Of a stretch of DNA of 64,000 nucleotides, positions 27,497-35,616 are shown piece by piece. Positions within the stretch are counted from its first letter, which is position 1, and each line of letters starts with the position of its first letter. Below the pieces are notes generated by a model that had not been told where the DNA came from, made no database searches, and was given only the letters and a program-made list of their open reading frames with translations. This DNA comes from Rhodanobacteraceae bacterium ZG21-1 (lineage in GTDB: Bacteria; Pseudomonadota; Gammaproteobacteria; Xanthomonadales; Rhodanobacteraceae): positions 1,364,001-1,428,000 of the forward strand of contig JAJEJU010000025.1 of assembly GCA_021390615.1 (NCBI GenBank), in the 5' to 3' direction. Made by a program: the position numbers and the translations under genes.

Positions 27497-27752
27497 GGTC
27501 GTTTCTCCCTAACTCAACAGTGGATGGAAAGGTTTCCGGCTGCGATCCGCGCCTGGGCCACCGGCCCTCGCACGTCCTTACTGCCATGTCTGTTCAGCAT
27601 GAGCAAGGCCGCGTGAGGAAGTCGTGCAGAGACCGGGACCGCAATTTCTCGCTCATGACGTCAGCCTTTCCGCAGCCGATCGATCGGCCTTGACTCGCGA
27701 ATCACGTTGCAACGGTAACACTGATCACACGATACGCAGCAGGAGCCATGCC

Positions 27753-28100
27753 ATGAACTTACGAATCACGCTTGCTGCCGGTCTGGCCGCCACGCTGCTG
27801 GCCACTGGCCTTGGCCCGATCCATGCGCAGGACTACCCGCCGCCGCATACCCATCGGGTGTGCCGCGACGTGCAGGTGAGGGACAAGCCCAGCGACAAGC
27901 ACCAGATCGCCGGCACCGCGATCGGCGCCGTCGCCGGCGGCCTGCTCGGCCACCAGGTCGGCGGCGGCAAGGGCAAGACCCTGGCGACCGTGGGCGGCGC
28001 CGTGGCCGGCGGCTATGCCGGCAAGAAAGTGCAGGAGAACCATCAGGACAATAACGCCACCTACCACATCGAGCGCCGCTGCCACGAAGTCAGCGATTGA
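27753..28100 (+). CDS. Glycine-zipper 2TM domain protein (17 kDa surface antigen-like)
   Basis: A 115-residue exported protein. A signal peptide (about 1-25, ending IHAQD) is followed by VCRDVQVRDK, then a glycine-zipper stretch (GTAIGAVAGGLLGHQVGGGK, then TVGGAVAGGYAGKKV) that forms a membrane hairpin in the SlyB/Rickettsia 17 kDa family, and a terminal RRCHEVSD. It lacks a lipobox. Such proteins sit in or at the outer membrane and affect envelope integrity. AGGAG lies seven bases upstream. Confidence 0.82.
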   Translation: MNLRITLAAGLAATLLATGLGPIHAQDYPPPHTHRVCRDVQVRDKPSDKHQIAGTAIGAVAGGLLGHQVGGGKGKTLATVGGAVAGGYAGKKVQENHQDNNATYHIERRCHEVSD

Positions 28101-28110
28101 GCCGGTGGCT

Positions 28111-28147
28111 GGCCTGCCGCGAGCCGATGCCGGGTTCGCGGCAGGCC
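28111..28147. terminator. Bidirectional hairpin between convergent genes
   Basis: A perfect 12-bp stem (GGCCTGCCGCGA with TCGCGGCAGGCC) and a 13-base loop, right after the glycine-zipper gene and facing the end of the foldase gene. No T-run on either side. Confidence 0.5.
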
Positions 28148-28269
28148 GCACGACCCGCCCTCGCCCTGCCGACATCATCGTGAATGACGCTAGCCGTTCG
28201 AGCTGCAGGGAACGCCGAAGGCCTGGCCCGGCACATCCTGCAGGCCTGACGCGATCGACGGGCAAGCCC

Positions 28270-29289
28270 TCAATGCCGCGGCAATAGCCCGGAGCGTTCC
28301 ATGGCCTGCACCTGCAGCAGTTCGGGTGCCGAAAAATTCTGCTGCTGCCATTGCAGCAAGGCCTGTTGCTGCTGCGCCGCGTCCAGCGTGGCGTCGGCGC
28401 GGATGGCTGCGCTCTGCGCGGCATAGGCGTCCAACCGCGCCTGCCATTGCTGCCGCTGCTGGTCGAGGGCCGCCAGCCGGTCGGCTGCATCGCTGCCGTA
28501 CTGCGCCGCGCGCTGCGCGTAGCGGTCGGCTGCGTCGACGTGATCGGCGTTGAATTGGTCGGTCTGTGTCTGCAGGGTGGCGCCGGCGACGGCCTGTGCC
28601 GTCGCCGCCTGCTCTTCCGGCGCTGCGCTGGCCTCCAGCGCCTGCAGGCGACGCGTCTTCTCGGCAACGCTCAACGAACGATCGCTGTTGATCGCCAGGC
28701 GCGCCTGCAAGGCATCCAGCTGGCGCCGTGCATCGGGATAGAACGCATCGGCCAGCGCCTGCCCCAGCATGGCCTCGCGCAGCGTCTGCAGCTGTTTGAG
28801 CCGATCTATCAAGCTGCCGCGCGGCACCAGTGCGGCGATGGCCTGCTGATAGTCGGTGTAGCGCTGGAAGATCGCCATCACTTCGGCGATCTGCGACGGA
28901 TCGAGCGCGCGCCCATGCAAGTCGGTCAGCAGCAGTTTCCGGATGCCGTCGAGATCGGTCTCGCCAAGCAGGGTCAGGTAGTAGTCGAACAGCCGACGCA
29001 AGGCGAGATCGGGCCGCACGTGACCGGCAAAGCCCAGGTCGACGGCGCCGTCGACCTGGGTGCCGCGCAGACTGCCCTCGCGCAGCACCGTGACGGGATC
29101 GCGCCGCGCGACCGTGGCGGCGCCAGCGCCGGCCGGCATCGAGGCCGGCGCCACGGGCCTCGGTATCGACGCTGCCGCCGGCGTCGTGGCGGCCGCATGA
29201 TGGACGGCCAAACGCGACCACGAGACCGCCGCCACGGCCAGCGCGACGGCCGCGGCAAGCAGCCCCCGCGGCAGCCAAGGGTGGCTCAC
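28270..29289 (-). CDS. lifO: Lipase-specific foldase (lipase chaperone)
   Basis: A 339-residue membrane-anchored steric chaperone that folds the secreted lipase in the periplasm. One N-terminal helix (about 8-25) is the anchor, followed by an Ala/Pro-rich linker. The family motif RxxFDYxLxxxGE is present as RRLFDYYLTLLGE (98-110), and the remainder is the helical clamp. The start is a GTG at 29289 whose bases overlap the lipase stop (GTGA), so foldase is made only after lipase is translated, as is usual for this pair. Confidence 0.92.
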   Translation of the reverse strand: MSHPWLPRGLLAAAVALAVAAVSWSRLAVHHAAATTPAAASIPRPVAPASMPAGAGAATVARRDPVTVLREGSLRGTQVDGAVDLGFAGHVRPDLALRRLFDYYLTLLGETDLDGIRKLLLTDLHGRALDPSQIAEVMAIFQRYTDYQQAIAALVPRGSLIDRLKQLQTLREAMLGQALADAFYPDARRQLDALQARLAINSDRSLSVAEKTRRLQALEASAAPEEQAATAQAVAGATLQTQTDQFNADHVDAADRYAQRAAQYGSDAADRLAALDQQRQQWQARLDAYAAQSAAIRADATLDAAQQQQALLQWQQQNFSAPELLQVQAMERSGLLPRH

Positions 29290-30245
29290 AGGCCGGCGTT
29301 CTTCAGGCGGTTGGCCTGATCGCGATAGACCTGCACTGGATCGGACGAGAACAGGCCACGCAGGCCAAACACCTGATTCACCTCGTCCAGGTGGTTCCAG
29401 CCGTAATTGTCGCGCAGCACCGTGCCGAAATGATTCGAGCACTGCCCGACCAGGCCGTCGCTGGCACCATTGCCAAAGAACAGGCTGCCGGCGAGCATCA
29501 CCGCATCGGAGGGATCGAGCACGTTGGTCAGCACCGAGGTGCCACCCATCGAATAGAAACGGATGCCGTTGACCGAGCCTGCGCCCGAGCCGCACGACGT
29601 GGCCGGCATACCGTTCGGGAACTGTACGTTGAACTGGGCGGCTCCAGCGGTGGACAGCAAGTTCGCCGCCGCAATCGCATCCTGCGGTGCATTCGGATCG
29701 TTGGAGAGGTCGCCGATCAGCGCGCCGAGGGCGTTGACGAAACCGGCCACCAGGGTGCGCAACGGCGAACCCGGCGGCAGCGCCGCAACCACCGCGTCGG
29801 CGACTGGCGTGCCGGCATGCGGCGTGCCGACGGTGGTAGCCGAGGCGACCAGGTCGGGGCGCACCGCAGCCACGTAGCGCACGGTGAAGCCGCCCTGGCT
29901 GTGCCCGACCAGATTGAACTTGGTATAGCCGTACAAGGCTTGCAGGTTCTCCAGCTCGGCGATCAGCTGGTTGCCGCGCACCGTCTCGTCGTTGACCGCG
30001 CTGAGGTCGGCCACATAGACCTTGGCGCCGCCCTGCTGCAGCCCATCCGGAATGCCGTACCAGTAGTCCACGCTGCCGAACAGCTGGCCGAAGCCGAACA
30101 GGCCGTGCACCAGCACGATCGGGTAACGGGTCTGCGTATAGCCCGTGCTTGAGGATGCTGCCATCGCCTGGCTAGGCAGGATCAACGCGCCGACCAGCAG
30201 CCACGCGGCCAGCGCGTACGAAACGATATGGAGGTACTTGCGCAT
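29286..30245 (-). CDS. Secreted triacylglycerol lipase (family I.1/I.2)
   Basis: A 319-residue extracellular alpha/beta hydrolase that splits triglycerides. The signal peptide covers about 1-29. The oxyanion region is HGLFG at 47-51, the nucleophile elbow GHSQGG has Ser116, the acid is Asp263 (SDGLVG), and the base His285 (NHLDEVN). Cys218 and Cys269 match the conserved disulfide of Pseudomonas/Burkholderia lipases. Secretion is expected by Sec and type II, with folding by the overlapping foldase gene. GGGAG lies six bases before the start. The promoter probably lies in the AT-rich stretch at 30371-30430. Confidence 0.94.
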   Translation of the reverse strand: MRKYLHIVSYALAAWLLVGALILPSQAMAASSSTGYTQTRYPIVLVHGLFGFGQLFGSVDYWYGIPDGLQQGGAKVYVADLSAVNDETVRGNQLIAELENLQALYGYTKFNLVGHSQGGFTVRYVAAVRPDLVASATTVGTPHAGTPVADAVVAALPPGSPLRTLVAGFVNALGALIGDLSNDPNAPQDAIAAANLLSTAGAAQFNVQFPNGMPATSCGSGAGSVNGIRFYSMGGTSVLTNVLDPSDAVMLAGSLFFGNGASDGLVGQCSNHFGTVLRDNYGWNHLDEVNQVFGLRGLFSSDPVQVYRDQANRLKNAGL

Positions 30246-30557
30246 TTCCAGCTCCCTCTTCGAAGTGATATGGGACTGCCTGGTAGATCGAGGATGTGGC
30301 CTGCCGCCGCTGTCGCGATATCGCCTGCGCACCGCAACATGGCTTCGAGTATTCGCTGCCCCAAAGCAGAGCGTCAAGTCACATAAAGTGTTTAAAACGA
30401 CTTATGTATCAAATGTTTATATGACGCATCGCAACAGATTGCGGTCATCGCCCAGCGGTCCCGGTCACGCCCGGCCGAGGCATAGCCGTCTTTCACGACG
30501 GTATCGCGAACGCCAGGCGCGGCATAATCGAGCCGTCCTTTCTGACGGCACACGCTG
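30246..30557. promoter_or_regulatory. AT-rich divergent promoter region, lipase / usp
   Basis: 312 bases between divergent genes, with no coding sequence. The stretch 30371-30430 is strikingly AT-rich for this genome and contains an imperfect inverted repeat (CATAAAGT ... ACTTATG). I could not assign firm -35/-10 pairs, but it is the natural place for both promoters and for a regulator or H-NS-like binding. Confidence 0.45.
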
Positions 30558-30974
30558 ATGATCAAGTACTCGCTGGTCGGCTACGACGGTTCGGACTCTT
30601 CCCGGCGCGCATTCCAGTTCGCCATCGATCTGGCCCGCTGCAGTGGCGGCCGCGTGCGCGTGGTGTCGGTGCTGCAGGTGACCCAGAGCGGCGCCGACGC
30701 CTGCGCGCTGATGATGACCGACACCGGCGAGCAGCGCGTGCGCGAGCTGCTCGCCGAACTCAAGGCGATGGTGCCGGACGCCGACAAGCTGGTGGACATC
30801 GAACTGGCCCACGGCAGTCCGGGCGACGTGCTGCTGACCCAGGTGCAGCGCCACGGCGTCGACCACGTGGCGATCGGCCACACCGAACGCGGCGCGCTGG
30901 CGCGCTGGCTGCTCGGCTCGGTATCCGGCGACGTGCTGGCGCGCGCGCACGTGCCGGTGACGGTGGTGCGCTGA
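30558..30974 (+). CDS. Universal stress protein (UspA family)
   Basis: A 138-residue cytosolic Usp-fold protein. Residues 1-12 (MIKYSLVGYDGS) form the first strand and loop with the conserved Asp. The C-terminal GHTERGALARWLLGSVSGDV corresponds to the ATP-binding Gly-rich loop of ATP-binding Usp proteins, and it ends in the typical VPVTVVR strand. The exact role (stress survival, starvation) is not readable. Confidence 0.9.
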   Translation: MIKYSLVGYDGSDSSRRAFQFAIDLARCSGGRVRVVSVLQVTQSGADACALMMTDTGEQRVRELLAELKAMVPDADKLVDIELAHGSPGDVLLTQVQRHGVDHVAIGHTERGALARWLLGSVSGDVLARAHVPVTVVR

Positions 30975-30980
30975 AGACTC

Positions 30981-31005
30981 GGGGCCCGGCCTTGCGCCGG
31001 ACCCC
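30981..31005. terminator. Hairpin between convergent usp and alcohol dehydrogenase genes
   Basis: GGGGCCCGGC and GCCGGACCCC (one mismatch) around a five-base loop. It serves both strands; no T-run. Confidence 0.45.
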
Positions 31006-31017
31006 GGACCGGCCGGA

Positions 31018-32076
31018 TCAGGCAGCTGCGGCCTTGAGCGAGGCCATGTCGATGACGAAGCGGTACTTCACGTCGCTCTTGAGCATGCGCTCATAGGCTT
31101 CGTTGATGTCCTGGATGCGGATCTTCTCGATGTCCGAAACGATGCCGTGCTTGCCGCAGAAATCCAGCATTTCCTGCGTTTCCGCGATGCCGCCGATCAG
31201 CGAGCCGGCGAGCGAGCGGCGGCCGAAGATCAGCGCGCCCGCCGCCAGCGGCGTCGGCTTCTCCGGCACGCCGACCAGGGCCATGGTGCCGTCACGCTTC
31301 AGCATGCGCAGGTAGACGTCGAGATCGTGCGAGGCGGACACCGTGTCCAGGATGAAGTCGAAGCTGCCGGCGTGCTGCTTCATCTGCTCTTCGTCGTTGG
31401 ACAGCACCACGTCGTGCGCACCGAGCCGCAGCGCGTCGGCGCGCTTGGACTCGGAAGTGGTGAACTGCACCACCTGCGCACCGAACGCATGCGCCAGCTT
31501 CAGCGCCATGTGGCCGAGCCCGCCCAGGCCGACCACGCCCACCTTGCTGCCCTTGCCGACCTTCCAGTGCTTCAGCGGCGAATAGGTGGTGATGCCGGCG
31601 CACAGCAGCGGCGCCGCGGCGGCCAGGTCGAGGTTCTCCGGCATGTGCAGCACGAAGTCCTGGTCGACCACGATATGGCTGGAGTAGCCGCCCTGGGTCG
31701 CGCTGCCGTCGTGGCGGTCGCGGCTGGCGTAGGTGAACACCGCGCCCTTCATGCAGAACTGCTCCAGGTCGTCCTTGCAATTGACGCATTCGCGGCAGGA
31801 GTCGACCATGCAGCCCACGCCGGCCAGGTCGCCCGGCTTGAACTTGCGCACGCCCGGGCCCACCGCGATCACTCGGCCGACGATCTCGTGGCCGGGCACG
31901 ATCGGGTAGCTGCCCTTGCCCCATTCGTCGCGCACGGTGTGCAGGTCGGAGTGGCAGACGCCGCAGTACTCGATCTCGATCACCACATCGTGTTCGCGCG
32001 GGTCGCGGCGATCGAAGTGATAAGGCGCCAGCGGGGCCTTGGCGGTATGGGCGGCATAACTTGCAGTGGGGATCAT
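31018..32076 (-). CDS. Zinc-dependent NAD(P) alcohol dehydrogenase (YahK-like)
   Basis: A 352-residue medium-chain dehydrogenase/reductase that oxidises alcohols or, more likely in this subgroup, reduces aldehydes with NADPH. Catalytic zinc ligands are Cys in YCGVCHSDLH, His in GHEIVG, and the later Cys in LLCAGIT. Structural zinc ligands are in CRECVNC and the following Cys. The cofactor motif VGLGGLGHMA is intact. Length and motifs fit the YahK/cinnamyl alcohol dehydrogenase branch. A perfect -10 (TATAAT) lies about 60 bases upstream of the start. Its divergent neighbour is the ferritin-like gene. Confidence 0.92.
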   Translation of the reverse strand: MIPTASYAAHTAKAPLAPYHFDRRDPREHDVVIEIEYCGVCHSDLHTVRDEWGKGSYPIVPGHEIVGRVIAVGPGVRKFKPGDLAGVGCMVDSCRECVNCKDDLEQFCMKGAVFTYASRDRHDGSATQGGYSSHIVVDQDFVLHMPENLDLAAAAPLLCAGITTYSPLKHWKVGKGSKVGVVGLGGLGHMALKLAHAFGAQVVQFTTSESKRADALRLGAHDVVLSNDEEQMKQHAGSFDFILDTVSASHDLDVYLRMLKRDGTMALVGVPEKPTPLAAGALIFGRRSLAGSLIGGIAETQEMLDFCGKHGIVSDIEKIRIQDINEAYERMLKSDVKYRFVIDMASLKAAAA

Positions 32077-32135
32077 CGGGAGGTCTCCGCAGGAGGTCGG
32101 ACCAACCGCGGCCGGGGCAGCCGCGGCAAAATCCC

Positions 32136-32141
32136 ATTATA
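32136..32141 (-). promoter_or_regulatory. Consensus -10 box for the alcohol dehydrogenase gene
   Basis: TATAAT on the minus strand, giving a leader of about 50 bases. The -35 at the usual distance (CAAGGG) is poor, so an activator or an extended contact may be needed. Confidence 0.45.
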
Positions 32142-32244
32142 AGTCGGCAGGCGTTAATCCCTTGCATGCGGAAGGCTTTATGCTTCTGTCATCAATCGGT
32201 CATGGCGCGCAAACCGCTGCCCGTCGGACATCAGGAACCCACGC

Positions 32245-33066
32245 GTGAGCTATTCCACCCACTTGCCCTGGACCGTCGAAAGCATCGACTTCAGTCGCAT
32301 CGAGACACAGCGCATCCGCCACAACGAGGATCTGTTCTTCCTGCTGTGCAGCTCTTCCTTCGTGGAGAGCGGCTCGGACCTGTACACGCACAACCTGATC
32401 GAGCATTTCGCCGGCGACCAGGAACTGCAGACCTGGTTGAGCCAGCACTGGGAGCACGAGGAACTGCAGCATGGCCGCGCGCTCAGCGCCTACATCAAGC
32501 ACGTCTGGCCGGAGTTCGGCTGGGACGCCGGCTTCCAGGCCTTCTGGAACGAGTACGGCGCGGTGTGCACGGCGGAGCAGCTCGAAAGCAGTCGCGGCCT
32601 GGAACTGGCCGCGCGCTGCGTGGTGGAGACCGGCACTGCCAGCCTCTACCGTGCGCTCAACGAGATCACCGACGAGCCGGTGCTGAAGCAGCTGACCAAC
32701 CACATCAAGAGCGACGAGGTGCGCCACTACAAGCACTTCTACCAGCATTTCCGGCTCTACCGCGAGCGCGAGAAGCTGGGCCGCTACAAGGTGTTCCGCG
32801 CGATCTTGCGCCGGGTCAACGAGATCAAGAGCGAGGACGGCGACATCGCGCTGCGCCACGTCTTCAACCAGTGCTATCCGCAGCACGTGGGCGACGATGC
32901 CGAGTTCCGCAGGGTCAGCGGGCGGGCCCAGGGACTGTTGCGCCGGCACATCCCGGCCGAGATGACGGTGAAGATGCTGCTCAAGCCGCTGGACCTGCCG
33001 ACGCGGCTGCAGAATTCGCTGGAAAAGCCGCTGGCGAAGATCACCGAGAAGCTGTTCCTGCATTAA
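32245..33066 (+). CDS. Ferritin-like di-iron protein, GTG start
   Basis: A 273-residue helical protein. Carboxylate/His motifs typical of a four-helix di-iron site are visible: SGSDLYTHNLIEHFAG, HWEHEELQHGRAL (ExxH), ETGTASLYRALNEI and SDEVRHYKHFYQHF (DExRHY). This is the arrangement of ferritin-like and acyl-ACP desaturase-type proteins; whether it stores iron or oxidises a lipid is unclear. The start is GTG at 32245 with AGGA eight bases before. The C-terminal 60 residues are extra to the bundle. Confidence 0.78.
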   Translation: MSYSTHLPWTVESIDFSRIETQRIRHNEDLFFLLCSSSFVESGSDLYTHNLIEHFAGDQELQTWLSQHWEHEELQHGRALSAYIKHVWPEFGWDAGFQAFWNEYGAVCTAEQLESSRGLELAARCVVETGTASLYRALNEITDEPVLKQLTNHIKSDEVRHYKHFYQHFRLYREREKLGRYKVFRAILRRVNEIKSEDGDIALRHVFNQCYPQHVGDDAEFRRVSGRAQGLLRRHIPAEMTVKMLLKPLDLPTRLQNSLEKPLAKITEKLFLH

Positions 33067-33108
33067 GGGCGCGGCCGGCCTGAAGCCAGCGCACGCCCGA
33101 TCCACGTT

Positions 33109-33591
33109 TTACTGGGTCGGCTGTGCCGGAGGCTGTCCCTGCTCGCGTGGTTGCTCGTCGATCTGGCGCTGCGCCTGCTGCAGGGCTTTCAGCTTGGCCA
33201 TGTCCACCGGCCGGATCTGCGTGATGATGCAGGGGAGATGGTTGACCGCCGCACCGTGCATGATCACGCGGTCGAAGCCCTTGGTCACCACGTGCATGTT
33301 GGAGGTGACCCCGATCGCCGTGGCGAACGTCAGGCCCTGGCAGCCGTCCGCGTCGATCAGCCAGGCCTGGTTCGGCCGCGTGTAGACCGCCAACTGGCTG
33401 TCGGTCAGCGCCTCCCACGACCAGAACGGGGTGAACACGCGGAAGCTGCTCACCGGCGCGCCGGCCGCGGCCGCATAGGCGGCCACGCGCTCGCTGTCGG
33501 AACGGCCCGGCGTGCTGGCGCAACCGGCCAGCGCCACGGCAAGCGTCACGGCGAGGCAGCGGAAAGATTTCGACATACGGCTTGGGGACAT
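33109..33591 (-). CDS. DUF6491-like lipoprotein
   Basis: A 160-residue predicted lipoprotein: signal peptide with lipobox LAVALAGC (Cys near residue 25). The mature part has FRVFTPFWSWEALTDSQLAV, then YTRPNQAWLIDADGCQGL and HLPCIITQIRPVDMAKLK, the pattern of DUF6491 proteins common in Xanthomonadales (recalled, not searched). The C-terminus is a Gln-rich tail. The start at 33591 is preferred over an internal Met at 33576. A 17-bp tandem duplication lies in its leader. Confidence 0.68.
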   Translation of the reverse strand: MSPSRMSKSFRCLAVTLAVALAGCASTPGRSDSERVAAYAAAAGAPVSSFRVFTPFWSWEALTDSQLAVYTRPNQAWLIDADGCQGLTFATAIGVTSNMHVVTKGFDRVIMHGAAVNHLPCIITQIRPVDMAKLKALQQAQRQIDEQPREQGQPPAQPTQ

Positions 33592-33602
33592 GGCATCACC
33601 TG

Positions 33603-33636
33603 TTCCATGAGGGAGCTTTTTCCATGAGGGAGCTTT
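33603..33636 (-). repeat. 17-bp perfect tandem duplication in the lipoprotein leader
   Basis: Two exact copies of a 17-base unit (33603-33619 and 33620-33636; plus-strand core CCATGAGGGAGC), ending 12 bases upstream of the lipoprotein ATG. It looks like a slipped-strand duplication and could alter translation of the gene. Confidence 0.85.
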
Positions 33637-33756
33637 GCAGATGCGGGCATCCTCGGCATCACTGTACGCCGCCGCGAGCACGCACCGATACGCTGCACCG
33701 ATGGTCGATCGGCTGGCCTTCAGCATCGCGCCCACCGCCGGCTCGCTTCTTTCAGC

Positions 33757-34509
33757 TCACTTCTTCTTGTTGCCCAGGCTGACCGTCACCCATTTGTCCG
33801 GCGCGAAGCCGCCTACTTCGTAGACCAGCTCCTCTTTCTTGTTGCCATCCTTCAGGGTTACCGGCAGCACCATCTTCTTGGTCTTCTTCAGCGCCGCGAT
33901 GAAACCGGGGTCGTCCTTGATGAAGATCGCCGGCTCGCCGGTGGGCGGCAGGTAGGCCTTGAGCGGATGCGGCTTGCCGTCGAAGCTGGCGGCCAGGGTG
34001 CATTCGCCTTTGCACACGAAGCCCTTGCCGCTGCCGAACAGGAACACGCTCTGGCCCCAGCTGGTGTGCCGGCGCAGCACCAGCCGCACGCGGTCGTCGC
34101 CGCCCGGCTGGCTGCTGTAGATGGTCGCGGTGGACTGGATGCCGCCTTCCATCGGCGCGGTCTGGTAATACCACAGCGCGGCGAGGCGGTATTTCTCCTT
34201 GCCGTCCTTGTAGCGCTGCTCGATCGCCGGCAGGCTCTGCTGCACTTCTTTCGCCGCATCGCTGCCGGCGTAGCGGTCGAGGATGTCGTGCCCCATGGTC
34301 ACCGCCATCTCGTCGTTGCCGATGCTGACCAGCTTGCGGTAGGTCTGCAGGTCGTCGGCCACGCGCGAGGTGCTGGTGGCCGGTGCGGGTGCCGCGGCGC
34401 CGGGCGGCGGCGCGCTGTCCTGCTGCGAACAGGCCGTGAGGCCGGCGACGACCGTGCCACACAGGCCGGCGAGGCAAAAGAGGCGGAGCTTGGAGGCAAC
34501 GAGATTCAT
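33757..34509 (-). CDS. Hypothetical lipoprotein, 250 aa
   Basis: Signal peptide with lipobox AGLTAC (Cys near 27), then an Ala/Pro linker (about 31-46) and a domain of about 200 residues with no family I recognise. Helical start (VADDLQTYRKLVSIGNDEMA), then a beta-rich part (VRLVLRRHTSWGQSVFLFGSGKG, CKGECTLAASFDGKP) with two close Cys. The latter part resembles proteins that measure or bind small ligands, but this is not firm. The start at 34509 gives the lipoprotein signal; the longer frame does not. Confidence 0.65.
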   Translation of the reverse strand: MNLVASKLRLFCLAGLCGTVVAGLTACSQQDSAPPPGAAAPAPATSTSRVADDLQTYRKLVSIGNDEMAVTMGHDILDRYAGSDAAKEVQQSLPAIEQRYKDGKEKYRLAALWYYQTAPMEGGIQSTATIYSSQPGGDDRVRLVLRRHTSWGQSVFLFGSGKGFVCKGECTLAASFDGKPHPLKAYLPPTGEPAIFIKDDPGFIAALKKTKKMVLPVTLKDGNKKEELVYEVGGFAPDKWVTVSLGNKKK

Positions 34510-34573
34510 CGGCGGCGACCATCGTGGAAGCAGGGAGCTAGAGTGGTACGAGCCGGCATGCCGACGCAACCGC

Positions 34574-35446
34574 TCAGGCCTCGGCGGTCTCGCCGAAGCG
34601 CTCGCGCAAGGCTGCGCGATAGCGCCGGCTGCACGGCACCTGGCTGCCGTTGCGCAGCTTCAGGCGTGCCTCGCCGTTCTCCAGCGGTTCGATCTCCGCC
34701 AGATGGTCGAGGTTGACGAAGTAGCTGCGGTGCACCCGCACGAAGCGCCTCGGGTCGAGCCGCTCCTCGATCGCCGCCATGGTCGAGCGCAGCGGATAGT
34801 CGCGACCGCGCACATGCAGGTTGACGTAGTTGCCGGCGGCCTGCAGCCACTCGATCTCGTTGGCCGCGACCAGGAACTCGCGGCCGAGCTTGCGCACCAG
34901 GAAGCGCTCGGGCCGCTCCACCGGCTCCACCGGCGGGCCTTCGTCCGGCTCGGCCAGCAGGCGCGCTTCGCCCTGCCAGCGCACCAGCCACAGTCGCGAC
35001 AGGCAGGTCAGCGCGATGATCAGGAAATAGCTGCGCAGGTCCTTCAGATATTCATAGCCGAAGCTTGGCCACCAGACGCCGAAGTCGTAGTGCCGACCCG
35101 CCATCCAGTAGGCCAGTTTGCGCAAGGCCACCATGCCCAGCACGTGCGCCGCGCTAAACGGCACGCTCGCCAGCAGGTGCCTGGGCAGGTTCTGCCGCCA
35201 GGTGTCGAAGCGGAACGGCCAGCGCCGCTCCACCGCCAGCACCGCCGGCAGCAAGGCCAGGATCAGCACCGAACTGCTGATTTCCCAGGTCCATGGCTCC
35301 CAGGCGGCGAGCTTGGCGTTGTCGATGCGCGCGACGATGCCGTTGAACACCGTATTGAGAGTGAACAGCAGCACCCAGAAGGTCCACTCGGCGGGACGCC
35401 GCCAGCGCTGGAAATCCCGGTACTCGAATTCGGCTGGCTTGCTCAT
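34574..35446 (-). CDS. Membrane-anchored LytTR family transcription regulator
   Basis: A 290-residue regulator. The N-terminal half has about four membrane helices (around 20-40, 53-71, 90-110 and 140-158). The C-terminal LytTR DNA-binding domain begins near 185: FLVRKLGREFLVAANEIEWL, then NYVNLHVRGRDYPLRSTMAA and FVRVHRSYFVNLDHL. LytTR proteins bind short tandem repeats at promoters; a membrane-bound form without receiver domain suggests a signal sensed in the membrane. An alternative start at 35455 adds three residues. The flavin oxidase gene is divergent and the lipoprotein gene lies downstream. Confidence 0.85.
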   Translation of the reverse strand: MSKPAEFEYRDFQRWRRPAEWTFWVLLFTLNTVFNGIVARIDNAKLAAWEPWTWEISSSVLILALLPAVLAVERRWPFRFDTWRQNLPRHLLASVPFSAAHVLGMVALRKLAYWMAGRHYDFGVWWPSFGYEYLKDLRSYFLIIALTCLSRLWLVRWQGEARLLAEPDEGPPVEPVERPERFLVRKLGREFLVAANEIEWLQAAGNYVNLHVRGRDYPLRSTMAAIEERLDPRRFVRVHRSYFVNLDHLAEIEPLENGEARLKLRNGSQVPCSRRYRAALRERFGETAEA

Positions 35447-35616
35447 CCCGACCATTCTACGGGACGCGCCAGCGGACCCCGGCGGGGTTCGTCCCAACCC
35501 GCCCGCCACTCATCCCCGCCACCCCACCACCCGTCACCGGGCATGCCGACGGCACGGCGCCAAGCGTCATGCTTGTCCCATTCCCGCCTGCGGCGCCCCT
35601 GCCCCGGAGTGATTGC

